A model generated the notes under the pieces. That model was not told where the DNA came from. It was given only the letters and a program-made list of their open reading frames with translations, and made no database searches. Position numbers and translations under genes: made by a program. Below, piece by piece: positions 1-7,002 of a DNA stretch of 11,260 nucleotides. Source of the stretch: Ruminococcus sp. (GTDB taxonomy: Bacteria > Bacillota > Clostridia > Oscillospirales > Ruminococcaceae); the NCBI GenBank assembly GCA_003446315.1, contig DMBA01000053.1, positions 1 to 11,260 on the forward strand, in the 5' to 3' direction. Positions within the stretch are counted from its first letter, which is position 1. Each line of letters starts with the position of its first letter.

Positions 1-56
1 GCGTGCGCATGATTTGAATAAACCGCAATAATTAGGGAGAACGGCACAACAAATCA

Positions 57-86
57 TTAGATTTTTTGCCGGACTGTCTGTATAAT
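57..86 (+). promoter_or_regulatory. Probable sigma-A promoter of the esterase gene
   Basis: A perfect TATAAT lies at 81-86, about 97 bases before the esterase start. The best -35 candidate, TTAGAT at 57-62 with an 18-base spacer, is weak, so the promoter may need an activator. The transcript would carry a leader of about 90 bases that ends in a G-rich ribosome site. Seen directly; the function is inferred. Confidence 0.4.
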
Positions 87-182
87 GAAATTAGTTCGGA
101 AAACCGGACAAGGGAAAACGGATTGACCGCAGAGAAAATAGGAAATGATCCGAAGCAATCAAGTAATCAGGGGGAAAAGAAT

Positions 183-1808
183 ATGCGAAACTGTCTACTC
201 AGGAAGGCAGCAGCCGCTGCGGCACTTGCCGTGACAGCGGGTACTTTTGCTGCACTGCCGGTATCCGCGGCAGACGATTTTATTTTCAGCGACGGATTTG
301 AGTCCGGCGAGGGAAGCTGGAAAGGACGCGGCGGCGCTTCGGTGACAGCCGATCAGCAAACGCCTTATGCCGGCAGCGGTGCGCTCTTTGTTTCCGGCAG
401 AACCGATGCATGGAACGGCGCGGAAAAAGATGTGTCCGGCATCTGCAAGGCGGGGGAGCACTATGCGTTCAGCGCTTGTGCCCGCTATGACGGCAATGCG
501 TCATCTGTGACCTTTATGCTTTCGCTTGCCTATAAAGATGCTTCCGGCACCGTGATCTATGACCATATCGCACAGGCAGAAACCATGAGCGGCTTCTATG
601 TGCAGCTTTATAACGACGATTATATGCTTCCGTCAGATGCAAGCGATCCCGTGCTCTATGTGGAAACAAAATCGGGCAGCACATCCTTTTATCTGGATGA
701 AGTGATCTGCGCAAAGTCAGGCACGCAGATCACAGGCCCTGCCCCGAAGCAGTTCCGGCTCGGCGATGTCGATTGCAGCGGCAGCATCACAGCAGCCGAT
801 CTGACGCTTGCAAAGCGCTATGCAGGCAGGACATTCCCGGATAAAACCATGCAGCGTGCTGCGGATGTGGATTGCAGCGGCACCGTTGATGCGGATGATC
901 TGCAATGGATGCAGCAGTATCTGCTCGGCAGGGAAACCGAATATCCGGAACCGGTCAAGCCGCCTGTGACTCCATATGCCTATGATGCCAATTTGCAGTA
1001 TCATCGGTTTGATGAAGATGAATATTTGAAAAAAGCAGATCGCTCCGGTCAGGTCATCGAAGAACATTATGCAGGGCCGAAGGGTCAGAATATGCTTTAT
1101 GTCTATCTGCCGCCCGGATATGACGAGAATCAGAAGTATAATATCTTCTATCTGATGCACGGCGGCAATGAAAATGAGAAAACACTGTTCTTCCAGAATG
1201 ATACCATGATGCAGAATATCTTCGACCATATGATCCAGAACGGTGAGCTGGATCCGCTGATTGTGGTCACGCCGACATTCAATCAAAGCGGCGCGGAGAA
1301 CTTCTGGTCAGAATATCGGGAAAAGGTGGTTCCGTTTGTGGAAGGAAAATATTCCACTTATGCCGAATCAACCGATCTTGCAGGGCTTCAGGCATCCAGA
1401 ATGCACCGTGCATACGGCGGCTTCTCGATGGGCGCTGTTTCGACATGGGCTGTCCTGACCCATTGCCTTGATATCACAGCATATTATATGCCGCTTTCCG
1501 GCGACCATTGGGGCGGCACGCAAACAGCTTCCGACAAGGCAAGAGCCATTGCAAAGGCAGTCGATGATTCCGGATTGGAGAAGAACCAGTATTTTATCAT
1601 GTGCGCGACCGGTACGAAGGATATTGCGTATCAGAATATCGGTCCGCAGGTGGAAGAAATGAAGAAACTGGATGAGTTTATTTATACATCCGATCTTTCG
1701 CAGGGCAACTTCTATTTCCTGCTTGCACAGGGCCCCGATCACTGGTGGGGACATGTCCGCCATTATGTCTATGACATGCTGCCTTACTTCTTCCACGAAG
1801 GTCAATGA
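183..1808 (+). CDS. Secreted feruloyl esterase: CBM22 - dockerin I - CE1
   Basis: This 541-aa protein probably releases ferulic acid from xylan side chains outside the cell. An in-frame TTG lies further upstream, but ATG 183 is chosen because GGGGGA precedes it and a signal peptide follows at once (residues 1-29, cleavage after PVSA). Residues about 33-178 resemble CBM22, a xylan-binding module (WKGRGGA, SGRTDAWNGA). Residues 192-250 are a type I dockerin with two calcium loops (GDVDCSGSITAADL and ADVDCSGTVDADDL), so the enzyme should plug into a cohesin scaffold. Residues 265-541 are a CE1 alpha/beta hydrolase: HGG at 326-328, nucleophile Ser415 in GGFSMG, Asp480 and His520 (DHWWGHVRH) as the likely triad. 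This module order matches the C-terminal part of Clostridium thermocellum XynY as I recall it, without its GH10 xylanase. It appears to be a single-gene transcript. Acetylxylan esterase is the other possible activity. Confidence 0.9.
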   Translation: MRNCLLRKAAAAAALAVTAGTFAALPVSAADDFIFSDGFESGEGSWKGRGGASVTADQQTPYAGSGALFVSGRTDAWNGAEKDVSGICKAGEHYAFSACARYDGNASSVTFMLSLAYKDASGTVIYDHIAQAETMSGFYVQLYNDDYMLPSDASDPVLYVETKSGSTSFYLDEVICAKSGTQITGPAPKQFRLGDVDCSGSITAADLTLAKRYAGRTFPDKTMQRAADVDCSGTVDADDLQWMQQYLLGRETEYPEPVKPPVTPYAYDANLQYHRFDEDEYLKKADRSGQVIEEHYAGPKGQNMLYVYLPPGYDENQKYNIFYLMHGGNENEKTLFFQNDTMMQNIFDHMIQNGELDPLIVVTPTFNQSGAENFWSEYREKVVPFVEGKYSTYAESTDLAGLQASRMHRAYGGFSMGAVSTWAVLTHCLDITAYYMPLSGDHWGGTQTASDKARAIAKAVDDSGLEKNQYFIMCATGTKDIAYQNIGPQVEEMKKLDEFIYTSDLSQGNFYFLLAQGPDHWWGHVRHYVYDMLPYFFHEGQ

Positions 1809-1810
1809 GG

Positions 1811-1853
1811 AAAAAACGCAGTCCCGGAATGCTTCGGGGCTGCGCTTGTTTAT
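1811..1853 (+). terminator. Intrinsic terminator after the esterase gene
   Basis: A 10-bp stem (1817-1826 with 1835-1844, one G-U pair) with an 8-base loop begins 8 bases after the stop codon. It is preceded by six A and followed by the broken T-rich tract CTTGTTTAT. The weak T tract lowers confidence. Confidence 0.6.
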
Positions 1854-1944
1854 ACTGCGATCCGGAGAAAATGAAGGCATCTTTGCATTTTTTTGCGTTT
1901 TTATTGTAGGCTTCTGAATATTCCGTGAAATTTTGGAAAAACCA

Positions 1945-1973
1945 TTGACAAATTGCAGAATCTGCTGTATAAT
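1945..1973 (+). promoter_or_regulatory. Consensus sigma-A promoter
   Basis: TTGACA (1945-1950) and TATAAT (1968-1973) are both perfect consensus hexamers with an ideal 17-base spacer. It drives the glycine-zipper gene, about 43 bases downstream, and suggests strong constitutive expression. Confidence 0.85.
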
Positions 1974-2016
1974 GTTGAAAACAGCCGAATTTCGGCGTAT
2001 AAAGGAGGAGATTTTT

Positions 2017-2328
2017 ATGATAACAGTCAGCAGCTATGCCGAACTCCAGGCAGCGATCCTTCGGGATGAGCCTGTGATTCGTTTGGAAGGCGGCGCAAAG
2101 CAGTTCTATGAGCGCAAGACCGGCGATACCCTCGGCGGCGGTGTGCTCGGTGCACTGCCCGGCTTTCTGATCGCCGGCCCGCTGGGTGCAGCCGTCGGCG
2201 CGGCAGTCGGTGCGGCAGTCGGTGCCGGTTCTGCACCGACGACAGAACGGGATGTCGCAAAATTCATGATGCTCTATTATCGCAAGAGCAGTTGCGGCGT
2301 GACATATGTGGAGTTGACACATAAATAA
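2017..2328 (+). CDS. Small glycine-zipper protein, unknown function
   Basis: A 103-aa protein with a very strong ribosome site (AAAGGAGGAG, 6 bases before ATG 2017) behind a consensus promoter. Residues 1-34 are an ordinary folded stretch (MITVSSYAELQAAI...). Residues about 36-72 are a glycine/alanine-rich hydrophobic segment with GAAVG repeats, typical of glycine-zipper helices that pack together in membranes. Residues 73-103 are polar and end in YVELTHK. There is no signal peptide, so it is probably cytoplasmic or inner-membrane. It appears to be monocistronic. If the inversion discussed for dpaA is reversed, this gene would be the convergent neighbour of dpaB. I do not recognise a named family beyond the glycine zipper. 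Confidence 0.8.
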   Translation: MITVSSYAELQAAILRDEPVIRLEGGAKQFYERKTGDTLGGGVLGALPGFLIAGPLGAAVGAAVGAAVGAGSAPTTERDVAKFMMLYYRKSSCGVTYVELTHK

Positions 2329-2340
2329 GCAAAAGTATGG

Positions 2341-2403
2341 AACAGCGCGGTTTCCGTTCGCCGCCGGACACGGAGCGAAGGAGAAGGAGTCCGCGCTGTT
2401 TCT
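2341..2403 (+). terminator. Hairpin with short T tract after the glycine-zipper gene
   Basis: A perfect 10-bp inverted repeat, AACAGCGCGG (2341-2350) with CCGCGCTGTT (2391-2400), encloses a second stem (TTCGC at 2357-2361 with GCGAA at 2374-2378) and is followed by TTTCT. It could terminate the upstream gene. Its right arm lies inside sequence that codes for DpaA, so the hairpin spans the presumed rearrangement junction and may be partly accidental. Confidence 0.4.
2348..2365 (+). repeat. Left half of a split palindrome (direct-repeat copy 1)
   Basis: An 18-base sequence starting CGGTTTCC and ending CGCC, matching 9533-9550 at 15 of 18 positions in the same orientation. If the segment from about 2371 to 9559 is inverted, the two copies face each other across about 14 bases and form a long imperfect hairpin between the ends of the glycine-zipper gene and dpaB. 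This supports inversion as the cause of the present order. Confidence 0.6.
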
Positions 2404-2580
2404 ATGTATCGGCTGCAAAACGTGATCGGCGATTATCCGCTGATTATCAATACGGTTCCGGCGCTGCTGCTGGATGCGCAGATGCTTGCCGCGGTGCAGC
2501 CGGACGCACTTGTGCTGGATCTTGCCTCGAAACCGGGCGGGGATGACTTCGGAGACATTCGGAAAGGCGGTGCTATGTGA
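2371..2580 (+). pseudogene. dpaA: dpaA middle segment (dipicolinate synthase subunit A)
   Basis: This is the detached middle of DpaA, part of its NAD(P)-binding domain. The frame reads from Arg (CGG 2371-2373) through SEGEGVRAVS, then from 2404 MYRLQNVIGDYPL-IINTVPA and LVLDLASKPGG. INTVPA and DLASKPGG are hallmark blocks of SpoVFA/DpaA. DpaA identity ends at the GG codons (2537-2542); the frame then runs on as DDFGDIRKGGAM to TGA at 2578-2580, which overlaps the GTG start of the next gene. In reconstructed DpaA this segment supplies residues 193-249. An ATG lies at 2404, but the only nearby GAAGGAG is about 14 bases away, so independent translation is doubtful. It is on the strand opposite the N segment and 6.1 kb from the C segment. 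The frame is intact, which argues against long decay. Confidence 0.85.
2528..2554 (+). repeat. Putative recombination site, left copy (junction M)
   Basis: 27 bases that match 8675-8701 at 21 positions in direct orientation, sharing CGAAA at the left, a central CGGGG (2538-2542), TGA, and TTCG at the right. The outer CGAA and TTCG are inverted, giving a dyad of the kind bound by site-specific recombinases. Recombination between the copies would excise about 6,147 bp and fuse the M and C segments of dpaA in frame. Confidence 0.55.
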
Positions 2581-3407
2581 AGAATAAACAGAATTGGCTT
2601 TGGATCGCCGGATTGCTCACAACGCTTGTGACCGCAGTCACGGCATGGGCGGCGGAACGTCCGAAAGAGCCGCTTGTCATCACCATTCAGCAGCAGTCTT
2701 CATCGGCGGAAACCACCGCTTCAGAAGCGGAAAAAACCGAAACTGCTGAGATATCACGCCTTCCGGAACGGTCTGCCGAAACCGCAGCAACAGTGCAGGA
2801 AACGGAGCAAACACACACAACACATCAAACTACAACCCTCGAACAAACCATAATCCAAAATGAAACGCCGGACAGGAACCTCAATTCTGCTGATGCAGCA
2901 GCGTTGAAGTGCGTGTCCGGCGTTGGCGATGTTCTGGCGGATGCGATCATTGCATATCGGGATGCGCACGGCGGCTTTCGGCGGCGGGATGAATTGCTCG
3001 AAATAGACGGCATCGGGCAGGTGCTGCAACAGCGGATCATGGCATATTTCGAGATTCCGGATGAATTGCCGCCGGAAACGGTTCTGCCGGATCCGGAGCC
3101 GCAAGCAGAACCGGAAATCGTGAATGATACACCGGAAATGACGGAAACACGAGCAGAATCAGCGCAGACGACATGGACGCAGGAAACAACATCTGCCGAA
3201 TACTACTATAATATCAATTCCGTTACAAAGACAGAACTGCTGCGGATTCCGGATATGACGGAAAAACTTGCGGATGAGATCCTGCATTTGCGGGAGCAGC
3301 TCGGCGCATATCACAATATCTATGAGCTTGGCTTGATCGACGGCTTGAACGGTGTCTATTTTGAAACAGTGCTGCGGGAATATCTCTACTGCGAACCGGA
3401 GCCATAA
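2577..3407 (+). CDS. Membrane-anchored double helix-hairpin-helix (ComEA-like) protein
   Basis: A 276-aa protein starting at GTG 2577, with GGAAAGGCGG about 7 bases upstream; the ATGTGA overlap rules out the nearby ATG. Residues about 7-26 form one membrane helix. Residues 30-98 are a Thr/Glu/Gln-rich linker. Residues 101-158 are a ComEA-type helix-hairpin-helix pair (LNSADAAALKCVSGVGDVLADAI, then IDGIGQVLQQRI). A second acidic linker follows, then a diverged second unit at 210-272 (INSVTKTELLRIPDMTEKLADEI). ComEA proteins bind incoming DNA at the outer face of the membrane during transformation. The second unit has lost its GIG turn (IPDMTEKLA), so it may serve protein contact rather than DNA. 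If the flanking sites recombine, this gene would follow the winged-helix gene at 7971 by about 34 bases, as in an operon. Confidence 0.75.
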   Translation: MKNKQNWLWIAGLLTTLVTAVTAWAAERPKEPLVITIQQQSSSAETTASEAEKTETAEISRLPERSAETAATVQETEQTHTTHQTTTLEQTIIQNETPDRNLNSADAAALKCVSGVGDVLADAIIAYRDAHGGFRRRDELLEIDGIGQVLQQRIMAYFEIPDELPPETVLPDPEPQAEPEIVNDTPEMTETRAESAQTTWTQETTSAEYYYNINSVTKTELLRIPDMTEKLADEILHLREQLGAYHNIYELGLIDGLNGVYFETVLREYLYCEPEP

Positions 3408-3410
3408 AGA

Positions 3411-3731
3411 TCAGTGCATGCGGGAATCGGCTGCCGGATAAAAATCCTCACCGCTGATCCTGCCGCGCTGCCATGCATGCTGCCGGCTCCGGCGCGATGC
3501 GGCTGCCCCCACCGGGAGATCACAAAGCAGATTCAGGGATGCATCCATCTCGCAAAGCTCCCCCACGCTCATGACGATCGCATCTTCTTCGGTGTGTTCG
3601 CCGCCGCACATGAATTCCCATGTGTTGTCGTCAAAGTGATGACAGACCAGTTTGACATCACCGCCTTCCAGAACATGCGTGCAGGTCAGAACCAGCAAGT
3701 CCGGACGCTCGGTAAACGGAAAATGTGCCAT
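3411..3731 (-). CDS. Conserved-looking 106-aa protein, unknown function
   Basis: ATG at 3731 has AGGAGG about 7 bases upstream and a good promoter, so this is a real gene. The opposite-strand frame over the same region is its shadow. The protein is cytoplasmic, with acidic, aromatic and cysteine-rich parts: VLTCTHVLEGGDVKLVCHH, then WEFMCGGEHTEEDAIVMSVGELCEMD, then LLCDLPVGAAASRRS. It resembles small acidic stand-alone proteins common in Clostridia (some grouped with DUF2185/immunity-like families), but I cannot assign it firmly. Residues 82-106 are basic and low in conservation-like features. It converges on the ComEA-like gene with a gap of 3 bases. Confidence 0.7.
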   Translation of the reverse strand: MAHFPFTERPDLLVLTCTHVLEGGDVKLVCHHFDDNTWEFMCGGEHTEEDAIVMSVGELCEMDASLNLLCDLPVGAAASRRSRQHAWQRGRISGEDFYPAADSRMH

Positions 3732-3763
3732 ATCAATTCCTCCTGATTTGTTGTATATAGTAT

Positions 3764-3792
3764 ATCATACAGGAAAAAACGAAAAAAAGCAA
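3764..3792 (-). promoter_or_regulatory. Sigma-A promoter of the 106-aa gene
   Basis: On the minus strand TTGCTT (3792-3787) and TATGAT (3769-3764) are 17 bases apart, about 33 bases before the start codon. The spacer is T-rich. It reads divergently from the transporter region. Confidence 0.6.
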
Positions 3793-3794
3793 GC

Positions 3795-4072
3795 CAATCA
3801 GAGCGAAAATGTGATAGAAGTGTGAAAGATTCGTGTTTATTTGGTTTTTCGGTATGACGAAACGGAAAACACACCCGATTTCAGAGAAATCAGATGCGGA
3901 TTTCTAAGCCAATTTGTAAGAAATGGAGACAGATTTGTAACCAAATTGTAACAAACTCCAAAAAAATCATTAAAAAGAAATTTCAGAAAAGTGTGAATGC
4001 ACAAATTTAAGCGCTTGTAGTTGGGTAGTTTTAACAAAGCACACAAATAAGATGACGAATTGATGATTTGCA
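3795..4072. promoter_or_regulatory. AT-rich intergenic region with phased TTGTAA repeats
   Basis: No convincing gene lies here. ATTTGTAA occurs at 3912-3919 and 3933-3940 (21 bases apart), and the related ATTGTAAC at 3945-3952 is 11 bases after the matching TTTGTAAC. That is about two turns and one turn of the helix, as in cooperative regulator sites. Short mutually exclusive stems form at 3877-3905 (GATTTC / GAAATC / GATTTCT). AAGCGCTT at 4009-4016 is a palindrome like the centre of LacI-family and cre operators. All are candidates for control of the sugar transporter. Confidence 0.35.
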
Positions 4073-4101
4073 TTGACTTTTCAGGATTTTTCGTGTATAT
4101 T
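4073..4101 (+). promoter_or_regulatory. Sigma-A promoter of the sugar transporter operon
   Basis: TTGACT (4073-4078), 17-base spacer, TATATT (4096-4101). Transcription would start near 4108, leaving a leader of about 230 bases before the binding-protein gene. Confidence 0.7.
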
Positions 4102-4107
4102 TACAGT

Positions 4108-4341
4108 ATGAAAACACCAAGAAACCGCGAGGGCTCTGACGGAAGCCTGACACCAGATGAACCGGAACGCTTTCGGTCGTGTTTGCAGAAAGCAGACCTG
4201 CACCAAGAAAAGATGCAGGCAGTGCTTCAGGCTGCGCAAAACGCAGCGAGAATTCATGCCCGTCAGAAACGGGAAACATTTTCAAGCGCTGCGAACGCAG
4301 CAAATTATTCGCAGCAAAATGAAGGAGGAAACTTACAATGA
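4108..4341 (+). CDS. Possible 77-aa leader ORF overlapping the binding-protein gene
   Basis: An open frame starts MKTPRNREGSDGS and ends NEGGNLQ, with its TGA overlapping the next ATG as ATGA, the layout of translational coupling. The peptide is hydrophilic and Gln/Ala/Arg-rich with no known motif. Its ATG falls almost exactly on the predicted transcription start and has no ribosome site, so it would have to be leaderless. The region may simply be an untranslated leader. Confidence 0.25.
   Translation: MKTPRNREGSDGSLTPDEPERFRSCLQKADLHQEKMQAVLQAAQNAARIHARQKRETFSSAANAANYSQQNEGGNLQ
4231..4315 (+). promoter_or_regulatory. Repeated GCTGCG/CGCAGC hairpins in the transporter leader
   Basis: GCTGCG occurs at 4231 and 4288, and CGCAGC at 4242, 4296 and 4310. 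The first pair makes a perfect 6-bp hairpin with a 5-base loop. The later copies can pair in alternative ways, the last only 5 bases before the GAAGGAGG ribosome site. A further CCTGCA...TGCAGG stem lies just upstream. This could modulate translation of the binding protein or protect the mRNA. No known riboswitch is recognised. Confidence 0.4.
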
Positions 4342-5813
4342 ACAAGCTTAAGAAGTCCCTTGCTTTGATTGCAACTCTGGCAATCGCATCTACTGCATTC
4401 TATGCTTGCGGCGGCGACTCCAGCTCCACCGCAGACACATCTTCTTCTACCGCAGACTCCAGCGAGGCTGAATCCAGCGACGCAGAGTCCAGCGAAGAAG
4501 AGACCAGCGATGCTGAGTCCAGCGAGGCTGAGACCAGCGACGCAGAGTCCAGCGAAGCAGAAGCTCCGGCTGAGATCAAGGTCGGCGATGACGGTGATAC
4601 ACTGTCTATCCTCTGCTGGACCGGCGACGACGTCGAGAAGATGATCGAGAACTTCGAGTCCGCAAACCCGGACTACGCTGGCAAGTGCAAGTATGTCAAC
4701 GTTGGTTCTAAGGGTCAGGAAGCTCGTGAGCAGTATGCAAACTACTTCGCAGGCGGCGAGGATGCTGACCTGTTCGTTCTCGAAGCAGACTGGATCCTGG
4801 ACTACATCAACAACGATGAGTACACCGCTCCGCTGAGCGACCTCGGCTTCACTGACAGCGATTTCGATGGCTGCTATCCTTACACCGTTTCCATCGGTAC
4901 TGATAACAACGGCGTTCTGAAGGCTGCTTCCTGGCAGGCAACTCCGGGCGGCTACGTTTACAGAACTGACCTCGCTGAGCAGTATCTGGGCGTAAAGTCT
5001 CCGGAAGAGATGCAGGAGAAGGTTAAGGACTGGGATACATTCACCGAGTCCGCAAAGACCGTTAAGGAAGCATCTGAGGGCAAGACCGCTATGGCTGATA
5101 CACTCGGCGGTATGTGGCAGGTTTGGCAGTACAACCGTGCAAATGCATGGCTGGATGCTGACAACAAGCTCGTCATCGACGACTTCTGCAAGGAATATGC
5201 AGAGCTCGCAAAGGAATACTATGACAATGGCTATGTAACCAAGGAAGACCAGTGGTCTGACGGCTGGTATCAGATCGGCCAGGATGACTCCACTATGGGT
5301 TACTTCTTCTGCACATGGTGCCTCGGTTCCGGTTCTATGCTCTCCAACGCTGAGGGCGGCGAAAGCGGTTCCACATTCGGTAAGTACAACATCACTGCTG
5401 GTCCTTCCGGCTGGGCATGGGGCGGCTCTTGGCTGGCTCTGTCTCCGAAGTGCGACAACGGCACAATGGCTCACGACTTCGTGAAGTACTTCACCGTTGA
5501 TGAGAACACCGCTAAGGATTATGCTCTGTTCAAGTCTGAGTTCGTAAACAACCCGAGCGCAATGAAGGCTATCGTTGACGAAGGTTCCAACAAGAACGAT
5601 CTCCTCGGCGGTCAGGATCAGTTCTCCGTTCTGTATGAGGCTGCTGGCAACATCGACATGGACGGCAAGATCACCGCTTATGACTCCCAGATCAAGGACG
5701 CTTTCAACCAGGCTGTTCAGAAGTACGTTAAGGGCGATGTCGCTTCTTACGACGATATGATCACTGAGTTCAAGAAGGAAGCTGCTAAGATCGAGGGTAT
5801 CACCGTTGAGTAA
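4338..5813 (+). CDS. Sugar ABC transporter substrate-binding lipoprotein
   Basis: A 491-aa extracellular binding protein that delivers a carbohydrate to the two permeases downstream. The start ATG 4338 follows GAAGGAGG by 9 bases. Residues 1-23 are a lipoprotein signal with the lipid-anchored Cys24 (FYAC-GG; Phe at -3 is slightly unusual). Residues 27-78 are a Ser/Glu/Asp/Ala repeat linker. From about 80 the mature family 1 solute-binding fold begins (TLSILCWTGDD), with Trp-rich sugar-binding stretches such as GGMWQVWQYNRANAW and GPSGWAWGGSWLALSP. Codon use is strongly biased to CTG, AAC, GAC and TTC, unlike the neighbouring genes, and points to very high expression. The sugar cannot be told from sequence alone; given the xylan esterase nearby, a plant oligosaccharide is plausible. 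Confidence 0.92.
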   Translation: MNKLKKSLALIATLAIASTAFYACGGDSSSTADTSSSTADSSEAESSDAESSEEETSDAESSEAETSDAESSEAEAPAEIKVGDDGDTLSILCWTGDDVEKMIENFESANPDYAGKCKYVNVGSKGQEAREQYANYFAGGEDADLFVLEADWILDYINNDEYTAPLSDLGFTDSDFDGCYPYTVSIGTDNNGVLKAASWQATPGGYVYRTDLAEQYLGVKSPEEMQEKVKDWDTFTESAKTVKEASEGKTAMADTLGGMWQVWQYNRANAWLDADNKLVIDDFCKEYAELAKEYYDNGYVTKEDQWSDGWYQIGQDDSTMGYFFCTWCLGSGSMLSNAEGGESGSTFGKYNITAGPSGWAWGGSWLALSPKCDNGTMAHDFVKYFTVDENTAKDYALFKSEFVNNPSAMKAIVDEGSNKNDLLGGQDQFSVLYEAAGNIDMDGKITAYDSQIKDAFNQAVQKYVKGDVASYDDMITEFKKEAAKIEGITVE

Positions 5814-5886
5814 TTCTTTCTGAATTCTCTTGTTCAGACATTTCCACAGATAATTTGATAGAATATGCCTGAAAAACAGCATAACC

Positions 5887-5930
5887 GAATATTTGCCTAT
5901 TGGGTCTTCGTACCCAATAGGCGAATATTT
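5887..5930 (+). terminator. Strong hairpin between binding protein and permeases
   Basis: A 19-pair stem contains a perfect 11-bp core, GCCTATTGGGT (5895-5905) with ACCCAATAGGC (5912-5922), around a CTTCGT loop and followed by TATCTTTGT. Such hairpins after the first gene of sugar transporter operons lower downstream transcription and stabilise the upstream mRNA, giving more binding protein than permease. Otherwise the gap 5814-5979 shows only the next ribosome site. Confidence 0.75.
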
Positions 5931-5979
5931 TATCTTTGTCTGTAAATTTCACTAATTTTCTTCTGAAAGGGTGTGCTGA

Positions 5980-7002
5980 ATGGCTACTGCTGCACAAAGC
6001 AAGCTGAAATCTGTCAGTTACGCAAAGTATGGCTATCTCTTTATCCTGCCGTTTTTCATTGTGTACTTCATTTTCAGCCTGTATCCGCTGCTCCAGACTT
6101 TTGTTCTGGCGTTCCATGCGAACGGTGCCAGAGAAAATCTGGCGTTTGTTGGCCTTGATAACTTTAGAACCATTCTTGCAAAACCGGCTGAAAATGATTT
6201 TAAGGCAATGGGTATCCATGATTCCTTCTGGCTCGGTATCAAAAATACCGCTATCATTTGGGTCGGCAACTTCATTCCGCAGATCGCACTTTCCCTGCTC
6301 CTTGCAGTTTGGTTTACGGATCTGCGCGTAAAAATGCCCGGCAAAGGCTTCTTCAAAGTGGTTATGTATATGCCGAATATCATCACCGCTGCTTCCGTTG
6401 CCGGTCTGTTCCTCTCCTTGTTCGGCGACTCCTCTTACAGCGTTATCAATATCCTGTTCCGTTCCGGTGAGGAGCCCTGGAAGATCGTTTCCAGCGTTTG
6501 GGGCTCCCGTATTCTCGTTATGTTCATCCAGGTCTGGATGTGGTTCGGTAATACGATGATTATGCTCATGTCCGGTATCCAGGGTATCAATGAATCGCTC
6601 TTTGAAGCTGCCGAAATCGACGGCGCGAACTCTACCCAGACTTTCTGGAAGATCACGTTCCCGCTGCTCAAGACCATCATGGTCTACACATTGCTGACTT
6701 CCATGATCGGTGGTCTCCAGATGTTCGATATTCCTTACATGCTCCATACCGGTAATGTTGTGAATGAGAACATCAAGACGGTTGCTGTCTTCGTTTATGA
6801 AATGTTCCACAGCAACTTTGCAAAGCCTTCCTTCGGTTATTCGGCTGCTGCTTCTGTTATTTTGTTTATCATTACCTCCATCCTCGGCGCTATGGTCTTC
6901 TATGTCCAGCGTGATAAGGATGCGATCGAGAAGAAGAGAAAGCAGAAGCAGGCAATTAAGGAATGGAAACGTAAGCAGAAAGGGGGCGGATTTAGCATAT
7001 GA
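5980..7002 (+). CDS. Sugar ABC transporter permease, MalF type
   Basis: A 340-aa inner-membrane protein forming half of the transport channel. ATG 5980 follows GAAAGGG by about 9 bases. It has about six hydrophobic helices (e.g. residues 19-45, 88-112, 125-148, 177-197, 229-246, 284-303). The cytoplasmic EAA loop that docks the ATPase is clear at about 209-228 (EAAEIDGANSTQTFWKITFP). The C-terminus is very basic (RDKDAIEKKRKQKQAIK), probably cytoplasmic. Its stop overlaps the next start as ATGA, so the two permeases are translationally coupled. Confidence 0.93.
   Translation: MATAAQSKLKSVSYAKYGYLFILPFFIVYFIFSLYPLLQTFVLAFHANGARENLAFVGLDNFRTILAKPAENDFKAMGIHDSFWLGIKNTAIIWVGNFIPQIALSLLLAVWFTDLRVKMPGKGFFKVVMYMPNIITAASVAGLFLSLFGDSSYSVINILFRSGEEPWKIVSSVWGSRILVMFIQVWMWFGNTMIMLMSGIQGINESLFEAAEIDGANSTQTFWKITFPLLKTIMVYTLLTSMIGGLQMFDIPYMLHTGNVVNENIKTVAVFVYEMFHSNFAKPSFGYSAAASVILFIITSILGAMVFYVQRDKDAIEKKRKQKQAIKEWKRKQKGGGFSI

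Noticed and set aside
2337..2546. 69-aa plus-strand frame
   Set aside because: A wrong-frame reading of the dpaA middle segment; the frame starting at 2404 carries the DpaA motifs.
3414..3746. 110-aa plus-strand frame
   Set aside because: Shadow of the 106-aa minus-strand gene, which has a promoter and AGGAGG site.
4305..5882. 525-aa open frame on the minus strand
   Set aside because: It is antisense to the binding-protein gene, whose biased codons keep the opposite frame open. It has no ribosome site and a low-complexity composition (repeated LAGLSIAGLFFAGLC).
5814..5979. Riboswitch before the first permease
   Set aside because: The only strong structure is the terminator-like hairpin at 5887-5930; no aptamer is recognisable.
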